From: Streptomyces sp. SID13726
GTDB taxonomy: Bacteria; Actinomycetota; Actinomycetes; Streptomycetales; Streptomycetaceae
NCBI RefSeq assembly: GCF_010548375.1
Contig: NZ_JAAGLY010000001.1
Coordinates: 186,001 to 250,000, forward strand
Reading direction: 5' to 3'
DNA length: 64,000 nt
Shown one piece after another: positions 42,429 to 50,030 of this stretch (position 1 is its first letter; each line of letters opens with the position of its first letter). Below the pieces are notes generated by a model. It was given only the letters and a program-made list of their open reading frames with translations. It searched no databases and was not told the origin of the DNA. The position numbers were made by a program, and so were the translations under genes.

Positions 42429-44162
42429 TCAGCTCGTCGGCAGCTGGACGAAAGCGCTCGACAGTGTCTGCGGCGAGGACGTGAACGCCCGGAGCCGGAT
42501 CCGCTGACCCGGCTTCGGAAGGGCGTACGTCCCCTCGGGCGGCCGCAGTTCATAGGTGGCCGTCGTGTGCGCGGGGAGCGTGGCCGGGCCCCGCAGGACC
42601 GAGAAGTACGGGTACATGCCCTGGCCCCGGGTGAACGTGAAGTGCGGGGTGAGCGCGTCGTCGTCGGTGTTGGTGACGCGCAGGGTCACCCGTGACATCA
42701 CCCGGGCGTCGTGCCGTACGGCGGCGACCTCCATGCGCAGCGGCGGGGTGCCGGTGGCCGCCAGCAGCGCGCTCGCCAGGGCCGGACTCAGCAGCAGGAC
42801 GGCCGCGGCGATCCGCGCAGGCCGCCGCACCGCGCCGCCGAGCCGGTCCGCGAACGGCTGCCAGGCCCCGGCGAACTCCGCACTCGGCGCGGTCACCGCC
42901 GCCGCCAGCCACAGCGGCGTCATCATCAGGTAGTAGCCGTCCTGCGAACGGGTCGCCAGCCAGAAGGCGCACCACGGCAGCACGGTCGCCCCCGGCCCCA
43001 ACCGCCGTACGAACAGCACGAACAGCACCAGCAGACCGGCGAGCAGCAGCAGGCTCGCGTGCGAGTACCAGTCGAGCCGGTCGCTGCCGTTCGTGAGATA
43101 CAGCGACACCCCCACCAGGCCCTGGCCGTGCAGCACCGCGCCCTGGATCAGGGGCAGCGCGATGCCCTTCAGCCACTCCACCGGCTGGCTCACGATGAAG
43201 TACGTGTTGATCAGCAGCCATACGGTGGCGGCGACCCCGGCGACCCGCAGCACCACCAGGCCCGCCGGGCGCGCGCCCAACTCGCCGCGCCGTACGCAGT
43301 AGATCCCGGCGAGCAGGAACGGCGCCAGGAACCACGGCAGTTGCTGTGCCGCGCAGGCCGCGCCCAGACAGGCCGCCTGCGCCAGCCCGGCCGGACCGAG
43401 CCGGCCGCCGCGTCCGATCCGGGGCCAGCGCACCACCACCGGAATCAGCAGGGCCAGCGCCAGGATCGCCGGATAGCCGAGCCGGCCGTACATGGGAAGC
43501 ATCGAGAAACCCAGGCACACCATGGTCGCCGCCGACCGCCAGGGCGCGGGCAGCAGCCACCACAGCACGACCGTGCCGGCGAGCAGCGCGCCCGTGCTCA
43601 GGACGATCGCCGGGAGACCGCCGTGGCCGATCCACAGCAGCGGTGCGGTCAGCAGCGGGGCGAGCGGGGGATAGCCGTACGTGTAGTCGTAGCCGCCCGT
43701 CACCGTCGGGGTGAGCGCGATGCCGTTGCCGCCGAACAGCCAGGGCCAGGGACGGCCGTAGACCGGGTTCCCGGCGACGATCTCGCGGGCCGCCTGGGTG
43801 GTCAGGACGGACTCGTCGGAGCCGCGGTGGGCCATGGCGAGCGCGCACACCGCCAGCGTGAGTCCGGTCACCAGCACGCACAGGTCGACGCGGGCCAGCG
43901 CCCGGCGCCGGCGCACCACCAGGGTCAGCACCCCGCAGCCGAGGATCGACGCGTAGCAGACCGAGATGAGCGCGGCGACGGCCGGCCGGTGCGTGGCCGC
44001 CTGCGTCCACACGTCCCGCGTGCCGATGAGCAGGCTGACGGTCGCGAGCAGGGTCAGGACCCGGTGCCACTGCGCGGGGGGTTCCGGCGTGACGGACACC
44101 GCCGACTGTGTCCGTCGGCCGGGTGCCGACAGCTGTGATTCCGCTGTATTTGCCAAGAGCAC
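42429..44162 (-). CDS. Multi-span membrane glycosyltransferase-like protein (DUF2029/GT87 type)
   Basis: A 577-aa protein with about 11 membrane segments. The first extracytoplasmic loop has TTQAAREIVAGNPVYGRPWPWLFGG and GYDYTYGYPPLAPLL, with an Asp-containing motif typical of GT-C polyprenyl-phosphate-dependent mannosyltransferases; ATRSQDGYYLMM is a later conserved motif. The C-terminal 120 residues (RVTLRVTNTDDDALTPHFTFTRG) are a predicted extracytoplasmic beta-sandwich. It would glycosylate lipids or proteins outside the membrane using a lipid-linked sugar; substrate unknown. It converges with yceI, 4 bp apart. Confidence 0.82.
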   Translation of the reverse strand: MLLANTAESQLSAPGRRTQSAVSVTPEPPAQWHRVLTLLATVSLLIGTRDVWTQAATHRPAVAALISVCYASILGCGVLTLVVRRRRALARVDLCVLVTGLTLAVCALAMAHRGSDESVLTTQAAREIVAGNPVYGRPWPWLFGGNGIALTPTVTGGYDYTYGYPPLAPLLTAPLLWIGHGGLPAIVLSTGALLAGTVVLWWLLPAPWRSAATMVCLGFSMLPMYGRLGYPAILALALLIPVVVRWPRIGRGGRLGPAGLAQAACLGAACAAQQLPWFLAPFLLAGIYCVRRGELGARPAGLVVLRVAGVAATVWLLINTYFIVSQPVEWLKGIALPLIQGAVLHGQGLVGVSLYLTNGSDRLDWYSHASLLLLAGLLVLFVLFVRRLGPGATVLPWCAFWLATRSQDGYYLMMTPLWLAAAVTAPSAEFAGAWQPFADRLGGAVRRPARIAAAVLLLSPALASALLAATGTPPLRMEVAAVRHDARVMSRVTLRVTNTDDDALTPHFTFTRGQGMYPYFSVLRGPATLPAHTTATYELRPPEGTYALPKPGQRIRLRAFTSSPQTLSSAFVQLPTS

Positions 44163-44365
44163 GACATCGGACGCTAATCGGACCTGGTGAGGGCGGTGTC
44201 GTCGGAGGCCAAGAGTCCGGTGTGAGGGGAGTAAGACCGTTTCATCGGTGCGGGACGTGACGGACGGGGCGGTCGCGCACCGTGTCGCTGTTGGGCCGAA
44301 CGGGTGACTTGGCGTAAGAATTGGCCGGTGCAGGCAATTCAGGCGAGTCGGATCGGGGGGAGCCG

Positions 44366-44755
44366 GTGAACAGGTACGACGTCACCGATGAACAGTGGGA
44401 GGGGCTCGCCCAGGTCGTTCCGTTGCGCGGGCGGGACGCCTGGCCGTCGGCGGTCGACCACCGGTCCGTGCCGGAGGCCGAGACCGAGGCCCGGCGCCGT
44501 TTCGTGGTCCTCAGGATCAACGTCTTCGCGGACGCCCGCGAGGTCGCCGAGACCCTGATGGCCGGCATCCCGGTCCTCCTCGACCTCACCGGCGCGGAGA
44601 CGGACGTCGCCAAACGCGTCCTCGACTTCAGCACCGGCGTGGTCTTCGGCCTGGCGAGCGGAATGCACCGCGTCGACCGCAACGTGTTCCTGCTGACCCC
44701 GGCGGGGACCGAGGTGACGGGGCTGATGGAGGGGGCCGGAATACCGCGGACGTGA
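44366..44755 (+). CDS. SepF-like protein (paralogue)
   Basis: A 129-aa protein with a SepF/DUF552 domain: RRFVVLRINVFADAREVAETLMAGIPVLLDLTGAETDVAKRVLDFSTGVVFGLASGMHRVDRNVFLLTP is present in the expected order (residues about 42-115). SepF links FtsZ to the membrane, but this copy is short, lacks an obvious amphipathic N-terminal helix, and is not in a division cluster, so it is one of the extra SepF-like paralogues of Streptomyces. The GTG at 44366 follows GGGGGGAG; the frame is open to 44321. Confidence 0.88.
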   Translation: MNRYDVTDEQWEGLAQVVPLRGRDAWPSAVDHRSVPEAETEARRRFVVLRINVFADAREVAETLMAGIPVLLDLTGAETDVAKRVLDFSTGVVFGLASGMHRVDRNVFLLTPAGTEVTGLMEGAGIPRT

Positions 44756-44837
44756 CCCTTCGGACCGGTTCGCCCGTTCGTGGGAAGGTCACCGGGGAGG
44801 AACGGTTCGCCTTCCGGCGGAGTCCTACGGTCCGGAT

Positions 44838-46067
44838 ATGTCTGCCTCTCCCCTCTCCCGCGAAGTCTCCGTACCCCACTCGCGCTCCGCGCCCCACCAG
44901 GAATCGTGTACGTCCCTCCCGGCCCCGGAGTTACCCGCGGGCGGCGAGGCCCGTCACGACCGGCCCTGTCTCACCGAACTGCGGCTCGCCGCGTACGGGG
45001 TGCACCGGCGGGCCAGGTTCCCGCTCGGCGCGCTGACGCTGTTCGGCGGGGGCAGCGGGACCGGCAAGACGAGCGCGCTCCGGGCGTACGAGGCGCTGGC
45101 GCGGCTCGGCGGGGGAGCCGGGCTCGCCGAGGTGTTCCCCGACCCCGTCGCCTGCGTCCCCGACCGGGCCCGGCCCGACGCCCAGCGCCGCCGCGGCTTC
45201 CGCATCGGCTGCACCGCCGACGGCCCCGAGGGCCCGGTCCGGCTCGACGTCGCCGTCCAGGCCGAACCCGAACTGCGGGTCGTGGGCGAGCGGTTGACCT
45301 CCGGCGGTCTCGTCCTCCTGGAGACCGCCCTGCGCGATCCCTCCCGCCGCTTCGTCCAGGCCGCCTGGCACACCGCGGGCTCCGCCCCTGTCACCCGCGC
45401 CCCGCTCCCCGACGACCGCCTCGGCACCCCGCTGCTCCCTCTTCGCGTGGCCGGCAAGACCGACGGACAGCGCCAAGTCCTCGCCGCCGCCGAGCAGATG
45501 GTCGTCGCCCTGCGCTCCGTCTTCGCCTGCGACCCGCGGCCCGGCCGGATGCGCCTCCCCGTCCCCACCGGCTCCGGACGCCTACTCGGCGGCTGCGACA
45601 ACCTCGCCGACGTCCTGTGGCGCACCCGCGCGGAGTGCGGCAGACGCCACGCCCAACTCGTCGCCGCCGTACGGGCCGGCTGCGCGGGCCCCCTCACCGA
45701 CGTCCTCGCCGAGTCCCTGCCCGCCGGCACGGTCCGCGCCCTGCTCGACCGCGGCGACGGCAGCCGTACGGACGTCGGGCGGCTGGGCGACGGCGAGTTG
45801 AGGTACCTCGCCCTCGCACTGGTGCTGCTCACCGGGCCCGGCGTCCTGGAGGTCGACCCGGCGGGCGAGGTCCCCGAGGCGATGCAGACGCTCACCGTGC
45901 TCGCCGACAACCTCGACCACGGCCTCGACCCACGGCAGCGGGCCGAACTGCTGCGGCTGGCCGGGCGGATGTGCGAGCGCGGACACATCAGGCTCGTCGG
46001 CGCGGTGAGCGACGCCACCTGGGCGGCCGGGGCGGACGGCGTCACAGTGGTACACCTGGAGCCGTGA
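44838..46067 (+). CDS. AAA-type ATP-binding protein (RecF/SMC-like)
   Basis: A 409-aa protein. Walker A GGGSGTGKTSALRAYEAL (about residues 70-79) follows ELRLAAYGVHRRARFPLGALTLF, the typical N-terminal strand of RecF/SMC-like P-loop ATPases. RLGDGELRYLALALVLL is a signature-like motif and GPGVLEVDPAG a divergent Walker B without the usual DE pair. The middle replaces a coiled coil with a globular insert. Its stop overlaps the MazG start by 4 bp. A nucleic-acid or maintenance function is likely but not specified. Confidence 0.82.
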   Translation: MSASPLSREVSVPHSRSAPHQESCTSLPAPELPAGGEARHDRPCLTELRLAAYGVHRRARFPLGALTLFGGGSGTGKTSALRAYEALARLGGGAGLAEVFPDPVACVPDRARPDAQRRRGFRIGCTADGPEGPVRLDVAVQAEPELRVVGERLTSGGLVLLETALRDPSRRFVQAAWHTAGSAPVTRAPLPDDRLGTPLLPLRVAGKTDGQRQVLAAAEQMVVALRSVFACDPRPGRMRLPVPTGSGRLLGGCDNLADVLWRTRAECGRRHAQLVAAVRAGCAGPLTDVLAESLPAGTVRALLDRGDGSRTDVGRLGDGELRYLALALVLLTGPGVLEVDPAGEVPEAMQTLTVLADNLDHGLDPRQRAELLRLAGRMCERGHIRLVGAVSDATWAAGADGVTVVHLEP

Positions 46068-46390
46068 CAGAACCTCTCGACATGGCCGGACTCCAGCGCC
46101 GCCTGGCCCGGTTCGCGGCGGCCCGCGACTGGCAGCAGTTCCACACCCCGAAGAACCTCGTCGCCGCGCTCAGCGTGGAGGCCTCCGAACTGGTCGAGAT
46201 CTTCCAGTGGTTGACGCCCGAGCAGTCCGAGCGGGTCATGGACGACCCCGGGACGGCGCACCGCGTCCGGGACGAGATCGCCGACGTCCTCGCGTATCTG
46301 CTCCAGCTCTGCGAGGTGCTCGGCGTCGATCCGCTGACAGCGCTCGACGCGAAGATCGACCGGAACGAGCGAAGGTTTCCGGCGCCGTAA
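46064..46390 (+). CDS. MazG-like nucleotide pyrophosphohydrolase
   Basis: A 108-aa single-domain protein of the all-alpha NTP pyrophosphatase fold (dCTPase/RS21-C6 type). Metal ligands: E39 and E42 in EASELVEIFQW and D70/E71/D74 in DEIADVLAYLL. The start RLARFAAARDWQQFHTPKNL matches the family. It hydrolyses non-canonical or excess (d)NTPs to NMP and PPi in the cytoplasm. GTG start overlapping the ATPase stop, so the two act in one operon, perhaps in nucleotide-pool cleaning linked to DNA maintenance. Confidence 0.9.
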   Translation: MTEPLDMAGLQRRLARFAAARDWQQFHTPKNLVAALSVEASELVEIFQWLTPEQSERVMDDPGTAHRVRDEIADVLAYLLQLCEVLGVDPLTALDAKIDRNERRFPAP

Positions 46391-46566
46391 GGAGTGGTTC
46401 AGTCCTCTTTCACTCTCCGTGATGAAAAGGTGGTCTGAAACCGATTCGTTGTCCACAGATTTCCGTCTACCTCTGGCTTTTCGTTCCGAGCGACCTCACT
46501 CTGGGTAGTGGACAAGGGAGTTCGGGCGGCGTGCCGGGGGTACGCCGGGACAGACGGGGGCAGCCG

Positions 46567-47037
46567 ATGGACGCGGTGCGGCTGATCGTGACGAGCAGGC
46601 GTGCCCTGGCCGGCAGCGGCGAGGCGCCTCAGGTCATGGCCGAGGTGTGGCAGGCGCAGGCCCTGGCACAGGCGATAGGGAGCCGCCTCGCGGTCTCCGG
46701 ACCACCGGAACTCCGCGGCGAGGCACTGGGACTGACCGAGCTGGCGGGCCGCGGCTGCGGTGTCCTCGACCGCCCGGACATCGCCCTCGCGGAACTGCGC
46801 GCCGCCCAGCTCACCGACCTCGGCGACGCCCGCCAGGCCCTCCTCTACCTCGGTGGCCTCCTGGGCGAGGTCGGCATAGCCCTCGTCGGCCTCGCATGCG
46901 CGGCGGACGACGAGACGACGTACTGGCAGTGCATGGAGGCGATCGACGCGGCGGACGAGTCCCGGGACCGGGTGCTCCAGATGCTGCGAAGACTGGCGGA
47001 CCGGGGGGAGGGGTTCGCCGAGCGGGAGGCGGGGTGA
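46567..47037 (+). CDS. DUF6099-type protein
   Basis: A 156-aa helical protein starting MDAVRLIVTSRRALAGSGEAPQVMAEVWQAQALAQAIG. The sequence has the form of the DUF6099 family, conserved in Streptomyces near this set of genes. No catalytic motif, signal or membrane segment; a repeated Ala/Leu helical pattern suggests a helix bundle. Role unknown. The start at 46567 is used instead of 46531, since the extra residues are Arg/Gly-rich and unlike the family. Confidence 0.78.
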   Translation: MDAVRLIVTSRRALAGSGEAPQVMAEVWQAQALAQAIGSRLAVSGPPELRGEALGLTELAGRGCGVLDRPDIALAELRAAQLTDLGDARQALLYLGGLLGEVGIALVGLACAADDETTYWQCMEAIDAADESRDRVLQMLRRLADRGEGFAEREAG

Positions 47038-47047
47038 GGTCGTACGT

Positions 47048-47156
47048 CGGGTGCGGGCCGGTGGGGGGTGGGCGCAGTCGGAGCAAGTCCAGCTGTACCC
47101 ACTGCTTTTGAGGGGCGCGGGGAACTGCGCGACCAGCCACAACGGACCCGCACCCG
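47048..47156. repeat. Dispersed Streptomyces intergenic repeat with hairpin ends
   Basis: The element starts with CGGGTGCGGG (47048-47057) and ends with CCCGCACCCG (47147-47156), perfect 10-bp inverted arms. Inside is AGGGGCGCGGGGAACTGCGC followed by GACCAGCCACAACGGACC, a sequence I know as a widespread REP-like repeat between Streptomyces genes. It sits exactly between the convergent DUF6099 and 53-aa genes and may also end transcription. Only one copy in this window. Confidence 0.72.
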
Positions 47157-47167
47157 AAAGCCGACCC

Positions 47168-47329
47168 TCAGCCGGCCTCCTCCTCACCAACCCCCCGCCC
47201 CGAAGCCCCGGCCCCCTGAAGATCCGCGTCCAACGCCGACAGATCCGCGTTCAGCGCCGCCATCAGCTCCTCCATCTGCTGGAGCAACCCCTTCGGCTGC
47301 CCGGACAGCGGCACGGTTTCTTCGGACAT
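47168..47329 (-). CDS. Small acidic protein of unknown function
   Basis: A 53-aa ORF: MSEETVPLSGQPKGLLQQM, then an amphipathic helix EELMAALNADLSALDADLQ, then a Gly-rich acidic tail (GASGRGVGEEEAG). The start has GGAGG five bases upstream. Codon use is typical of the genome. The heptad-like Leu spacing suggests a coiled coil or a helical adaptor. I do not recognise the family. It is bordered by the REP-like repeat and by the divergent LLM gene. Confidence 0.55.
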   Translation of the reverse strand: MSEETVPLSGQPKGLLQQMEELMAALNADLSALDADLQGAGASGRGVGEEEAG

Positions 47330-47494
47330 GACGGCCTCCATGGATGACGCGCCGGCGACGACAAGCCGGCTCCGCCCGAGCCAACGATCACCAAAGGGCC
47401 CGGTCACTGGCGAGATCACCCCGCACACGCGCCGTCGACGTTTTTTCACCCGACCGGGGACGATCATCGTCAGCCGTGCGTGCAGGATGGAGAC

Positions 47495-48418
47495 ATGGAT
47501 CTCCGCATCTTCACCGAGCCCCAGCAGGGCGCAAGCTACGACACCCTCCTCACCGTCGCGAAGGCCACGGAAGACCTCGGGTTCGACGCGTTCTTCCGCT
47601 CCGACCACTACGTCAAGATGGGCGACGGAGACGGCCTCCCCGGCCCCACCGACGCCTGGCTCACCCTCGCCGGCCTCGCCCGCGAGACCAAGCGCATCCG
47701 CCTCGGCACCCTGATGACCGCCGCCACCTTCCGGCTGCCCGGCGTTCTCGCCATCCAGGTCGCCCAGGTCGACCAGATGTCCGGCGGCCGGGTCGAACTC
47801 GGCCTGGGCGCGGGCTGGTTCGAGGAGGAGCACACGGCGTACGGCATCCCGTTCCCGAAGGAGAAGTTCCCCCGCCTGGAGGAGCAGCTGGCGATCGTCA
47901 CCGGTCTGTGGGCCACCGAGCCCGGCAAGACCTTCGACTTCCACGGCAAGCACTACGACCTCACGGACTCGCCCGCGCTGCCCAAGCCCGCCCAGCCGAA
48001 GATCCCGGTGCTCATCGGCGGCCACGGCGCGACCCGCACCCCGCGCCTCGCCGCCCGCTACGCCGACGAGTTCAACATGCCGTTCGCCTCCGTCGAGGAC
48101 ACCGAGACCCAGTTCGGCCGGGTCCGCGCCGCCGCCCAGGAGGCGGGCCGCGCGGCCGACGCGATCACCTACTCCAACGCCCTCGTCGCCTGCGTCGGCA
48201 AGGACGACCAGGAGGTCGCCCGCCGCGCCGCCGCGATCGGCCGCGAGGTCGACGAGCTCAAGGCCAATGGCCTGGCCGGCACCCCCGCCGAGGTGGTCGA
48301 CAAGATCGGCCGCTACGCCGCCGTGGGCGCGAGCCGCGTCTACCTCCAGATCCTCGACCTCGACGACCTGGACCACCTGGAGCTGATCTCCGCACAGGTC
48401 CAGTCGCAGCTGTCGTAA
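47495..48418 (+). CDS. LLM-class F420-dependent oxidoreductase
   Basis: A 307-aa luciferase-like TIM-barrel protein. It begins MDLRIFTEPQQGASYDTLLTVAKATEDLGFDAFFRSDHYVKMG, followed by the family motifs DAWLTLAGLARETKRIRLGTLMTAATFRLPGVLA and GRVELGLGAGWFEEEHTAYGIPFP (each given here as they are read in order). These match the F420-dependent subgroup common in actinobacteria. Substrate unknown. SD GGATGGAG precedes the ATG; a terminator follows. Confidence 0.9.
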   Translation: MDLRIFTEPQQGASYDTLLTVAKATEDLGFDAFFRSDHYVKMGDGDGLPGPTDAWLTLAGLARETKRIRLGTLMTAATFRLPGVLAIQVAQVDQMSGGRVELGLGAGWFEEEHTAYGIPFPKEKFPRLEEQLAIVTGLWATEPGKTFDFHGKHYDLTDSPALPKPAQPKIPVLIGGHGATRTPRLAARYADEFNMPFASVEDTETQFGRVRAAAQEAGRAADAITYSNALVACVGKDDQEVARRAAAIGREVDELKANGLAGTPAEVVDKIGRYAAVGASRVYLQILDLDDLDHLELISAQVQSQLS

Positions 48419-48471
48419 TTCGAAGGCGCTGGTCGGAGGCCCTGTGCGAAGCTGAGGGCGTCGTCCTGCCG

Positions 48472-48501
48472 AGCCCCCGGGATCACCGTCCTCGGGGGCT
48501 T
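48472..48501 (+). terminator. Rho-independent-type terminator after the LLM gene
   Basis: AGCCCCCG (48472-48479) and CGGGGGCT (48493-48500) make an 8-bp stem with a 13-nt loop, followed by TTTCG. It separates the LLM gene from the Hen1-Pnkp operon. Confidence 0.65.
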
Positions 48502-48551
48502 TCGCATGTACGGCGTTCCCGTCCCGTCCACCGGCCGGAGAGGCCACGCGC

Positions 48552-50030
48552 ATGTTCCTGACGATCAGTACCACCGGCACCCCCGACCGCCCCGCCACCG
48601 ACCTCGGCTACCTCCTGCACAAGCATCCCGAGAACGCGCAGGCGTTCTCCACCTCGTACGGGACGGCGCATGTCCTCTACCCCGAGGCGGACGATCAGCG
48701 GTGCACGGCGGCGCTGCTCCTCGAGGTCGACGCGGTGGCGCTGGTCAGGCGCGGCAAGGGCAAGGGGCGCGGTGGCGCGCCCGACGCGGCGCTCGGGCAG
48801 TACGTCAACGACCGCCCGTACGCGGCCTCCTCGCTGCTCGCGGTGGCGCTGAGCGCGGTCTTCTCCAGCGCGATGCGCGGGGCGTGCAAGGCCAGGCCCG
48901 AACTCCCGGAACAGGCAAGGCCGTTGCACATCACCGTGCCCGCGCTCCCGGCCCGCGGCGGCCCCGCGCTCGTACGGAGTCTCTTCGAGCCGCTCGGCTG
49001 GACGGTGACCGCCGAACCGGTCGCCCTGGACACCGAGTTCCCGGAGTGGGGCGACTCGCGCTACGTGCGGCTCGAACTGGAGTCGGAGCGGCTGACCGTC
49101 GCGGAGGCCCTGCGTCATCTGTACGTCCTGCTGCCCGTCCTCGACGACGCCAAGCACTACTGGGTCGCCCCCGACGAGGTGGACAAGCTGCTCAGGGCCG
49201 GTGCGGGCTGGCTGCCCGAGCACCCCGAGCAGAAGCTCATCACCAGCCGTTACCTGTCCCGCCGTTGGTCGCTGACACGCGAGGCGATGGAGCGGCTGGA
49301 GCTGGTGCGGCTCGCCGAGACCGACGACAGCGAGGTCGAGGACATCGACAACGCCGTGGCGGCGGAGACCGAGACCGAGGAGAAGCCGACCCCGCTCGCC
49401 GTGCAGCGGCGGGACGCGATCATCGCCGCGCTCCGGGCGTCCGGCGCCACCCGCGTCCTCGACCTGGGCTGCGGACAGGGCCAGTTGGTGCAGGCGCTGC
49501 TCAAGGACCCGAGGTTCACCGAGATCGTCGGCGTCGACGTCTCGGTGCGGGCGCTCGCCATCGCCGCCCGGCGGCTCAAGCTGGACCGCATGGGGGAGCG
49601 GATGTCCTCGCGCGTCCAGCTCTTCCAGGGCTCGCTGGCCTACACCGACAAACGGCTCCAGGGGTACGACGCCGCCGTGCTCAGCGAGGTCGTCGAGCAC
49701 CTCGACCTGCCGAGGCTGCCCGCCCTGGAGTACGCGGTGTTCGGCGCGGCCCGCCCCCGGACCGTCCTCGTGACCACCCCGAACGTCGAGTACAACGTCC
49801 GCTGGGAGTCCCTCCCGGCCGGACACGTCCGGCACGGCGACCACCGCTTCGAGTGGACGCGCGAGGAGTTCCGCGCCTGGGCGCACGAGGTGGCCGAACG
49901 GCACGGCTACGACGTGGAGTTCACGCCGGTCGGGCCGGACGACCCCGAGGTCGGACCGCCCACCCAGATGGCCGTGTTCGAGTTGAACGCAGCCGTGACC
50001 AGGACCGAGAAGGAGGCGAAGGCCGCATGA
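48552..50030 (+). CDS. hen1: Bacterial Hen1: RNA 3'-terminal ribose 2'-O-methyltransferase
   Basis: A 492-aa protein. The N-terminal half (about 1-240) is the Hen1-specific domain (MFLTISTTGTPDRPATDLGYLL and LLPVLDDAKHYWV). A charged linker (EDIDNAVAAETETEE) leads to the methyltransferase domain: SAM motif VLDLGCGQGQLV (about 303-314) and VVGVDVSVR-type strand (IVGVDVSVRALAIA). The metal site is EVVEH (E, E, H about residues 378-382) plus His in HVRHGDHRFEW. Hen1 methylates the 2'-OH at the break before ligation so that the repaired RNA resists the same nuclease. It overlaps pnkp by 4 bp (ATGA), the usual partner. Confidence 0.95.
   Translation: MFLTISTTGTPDRPATDLGYLLHKHPENAQAFSTSYGTAHVLYPEADDQRCTAALLLEVDAVALVRRGKGKGRGGAPDAALGQYVNDRPYAASSLLAVALSAVFSSAMRGACKARPELPEQARPLHITVPALPARGGPALVRSLFEPLGWTVTAEPVALDTEFPEWGDSRYVRLELESERLTVAEALRHLYVLLPVLDDAKHYWVAPDEVDKLLRAGAGWLPEHPEQKLITSRYLSRRWSLTREAMERLELVRLAETDDSEVEDIDNAVAAETETEEKPTPLAVQRRDAIIAALRASGATRVLDLGCGQGQLVQALLKDPRFTEIVGVDVSVRALAIAARRLKLDRMGERMSSRVQLFQGSLAYTDKRLQGYDAAVLSEVVEHLDLPRLPALEYAVFGAARPRTVLVTTPNVEYNVRWESLPAGHVRHGDHRFEWTREEFRAWAHEVAERHGYDVEFTPVGPDDPEVGPPTQMAVFELNAAVTRTEKEAKAA

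Noticed and set aside
47048..47156. tRNA-like or small RNA gene in the GC-rich inverted element
   Set aside because: No cloverleaf or anticodon arm; the core matches a known dispersed Streptomyces repeat.
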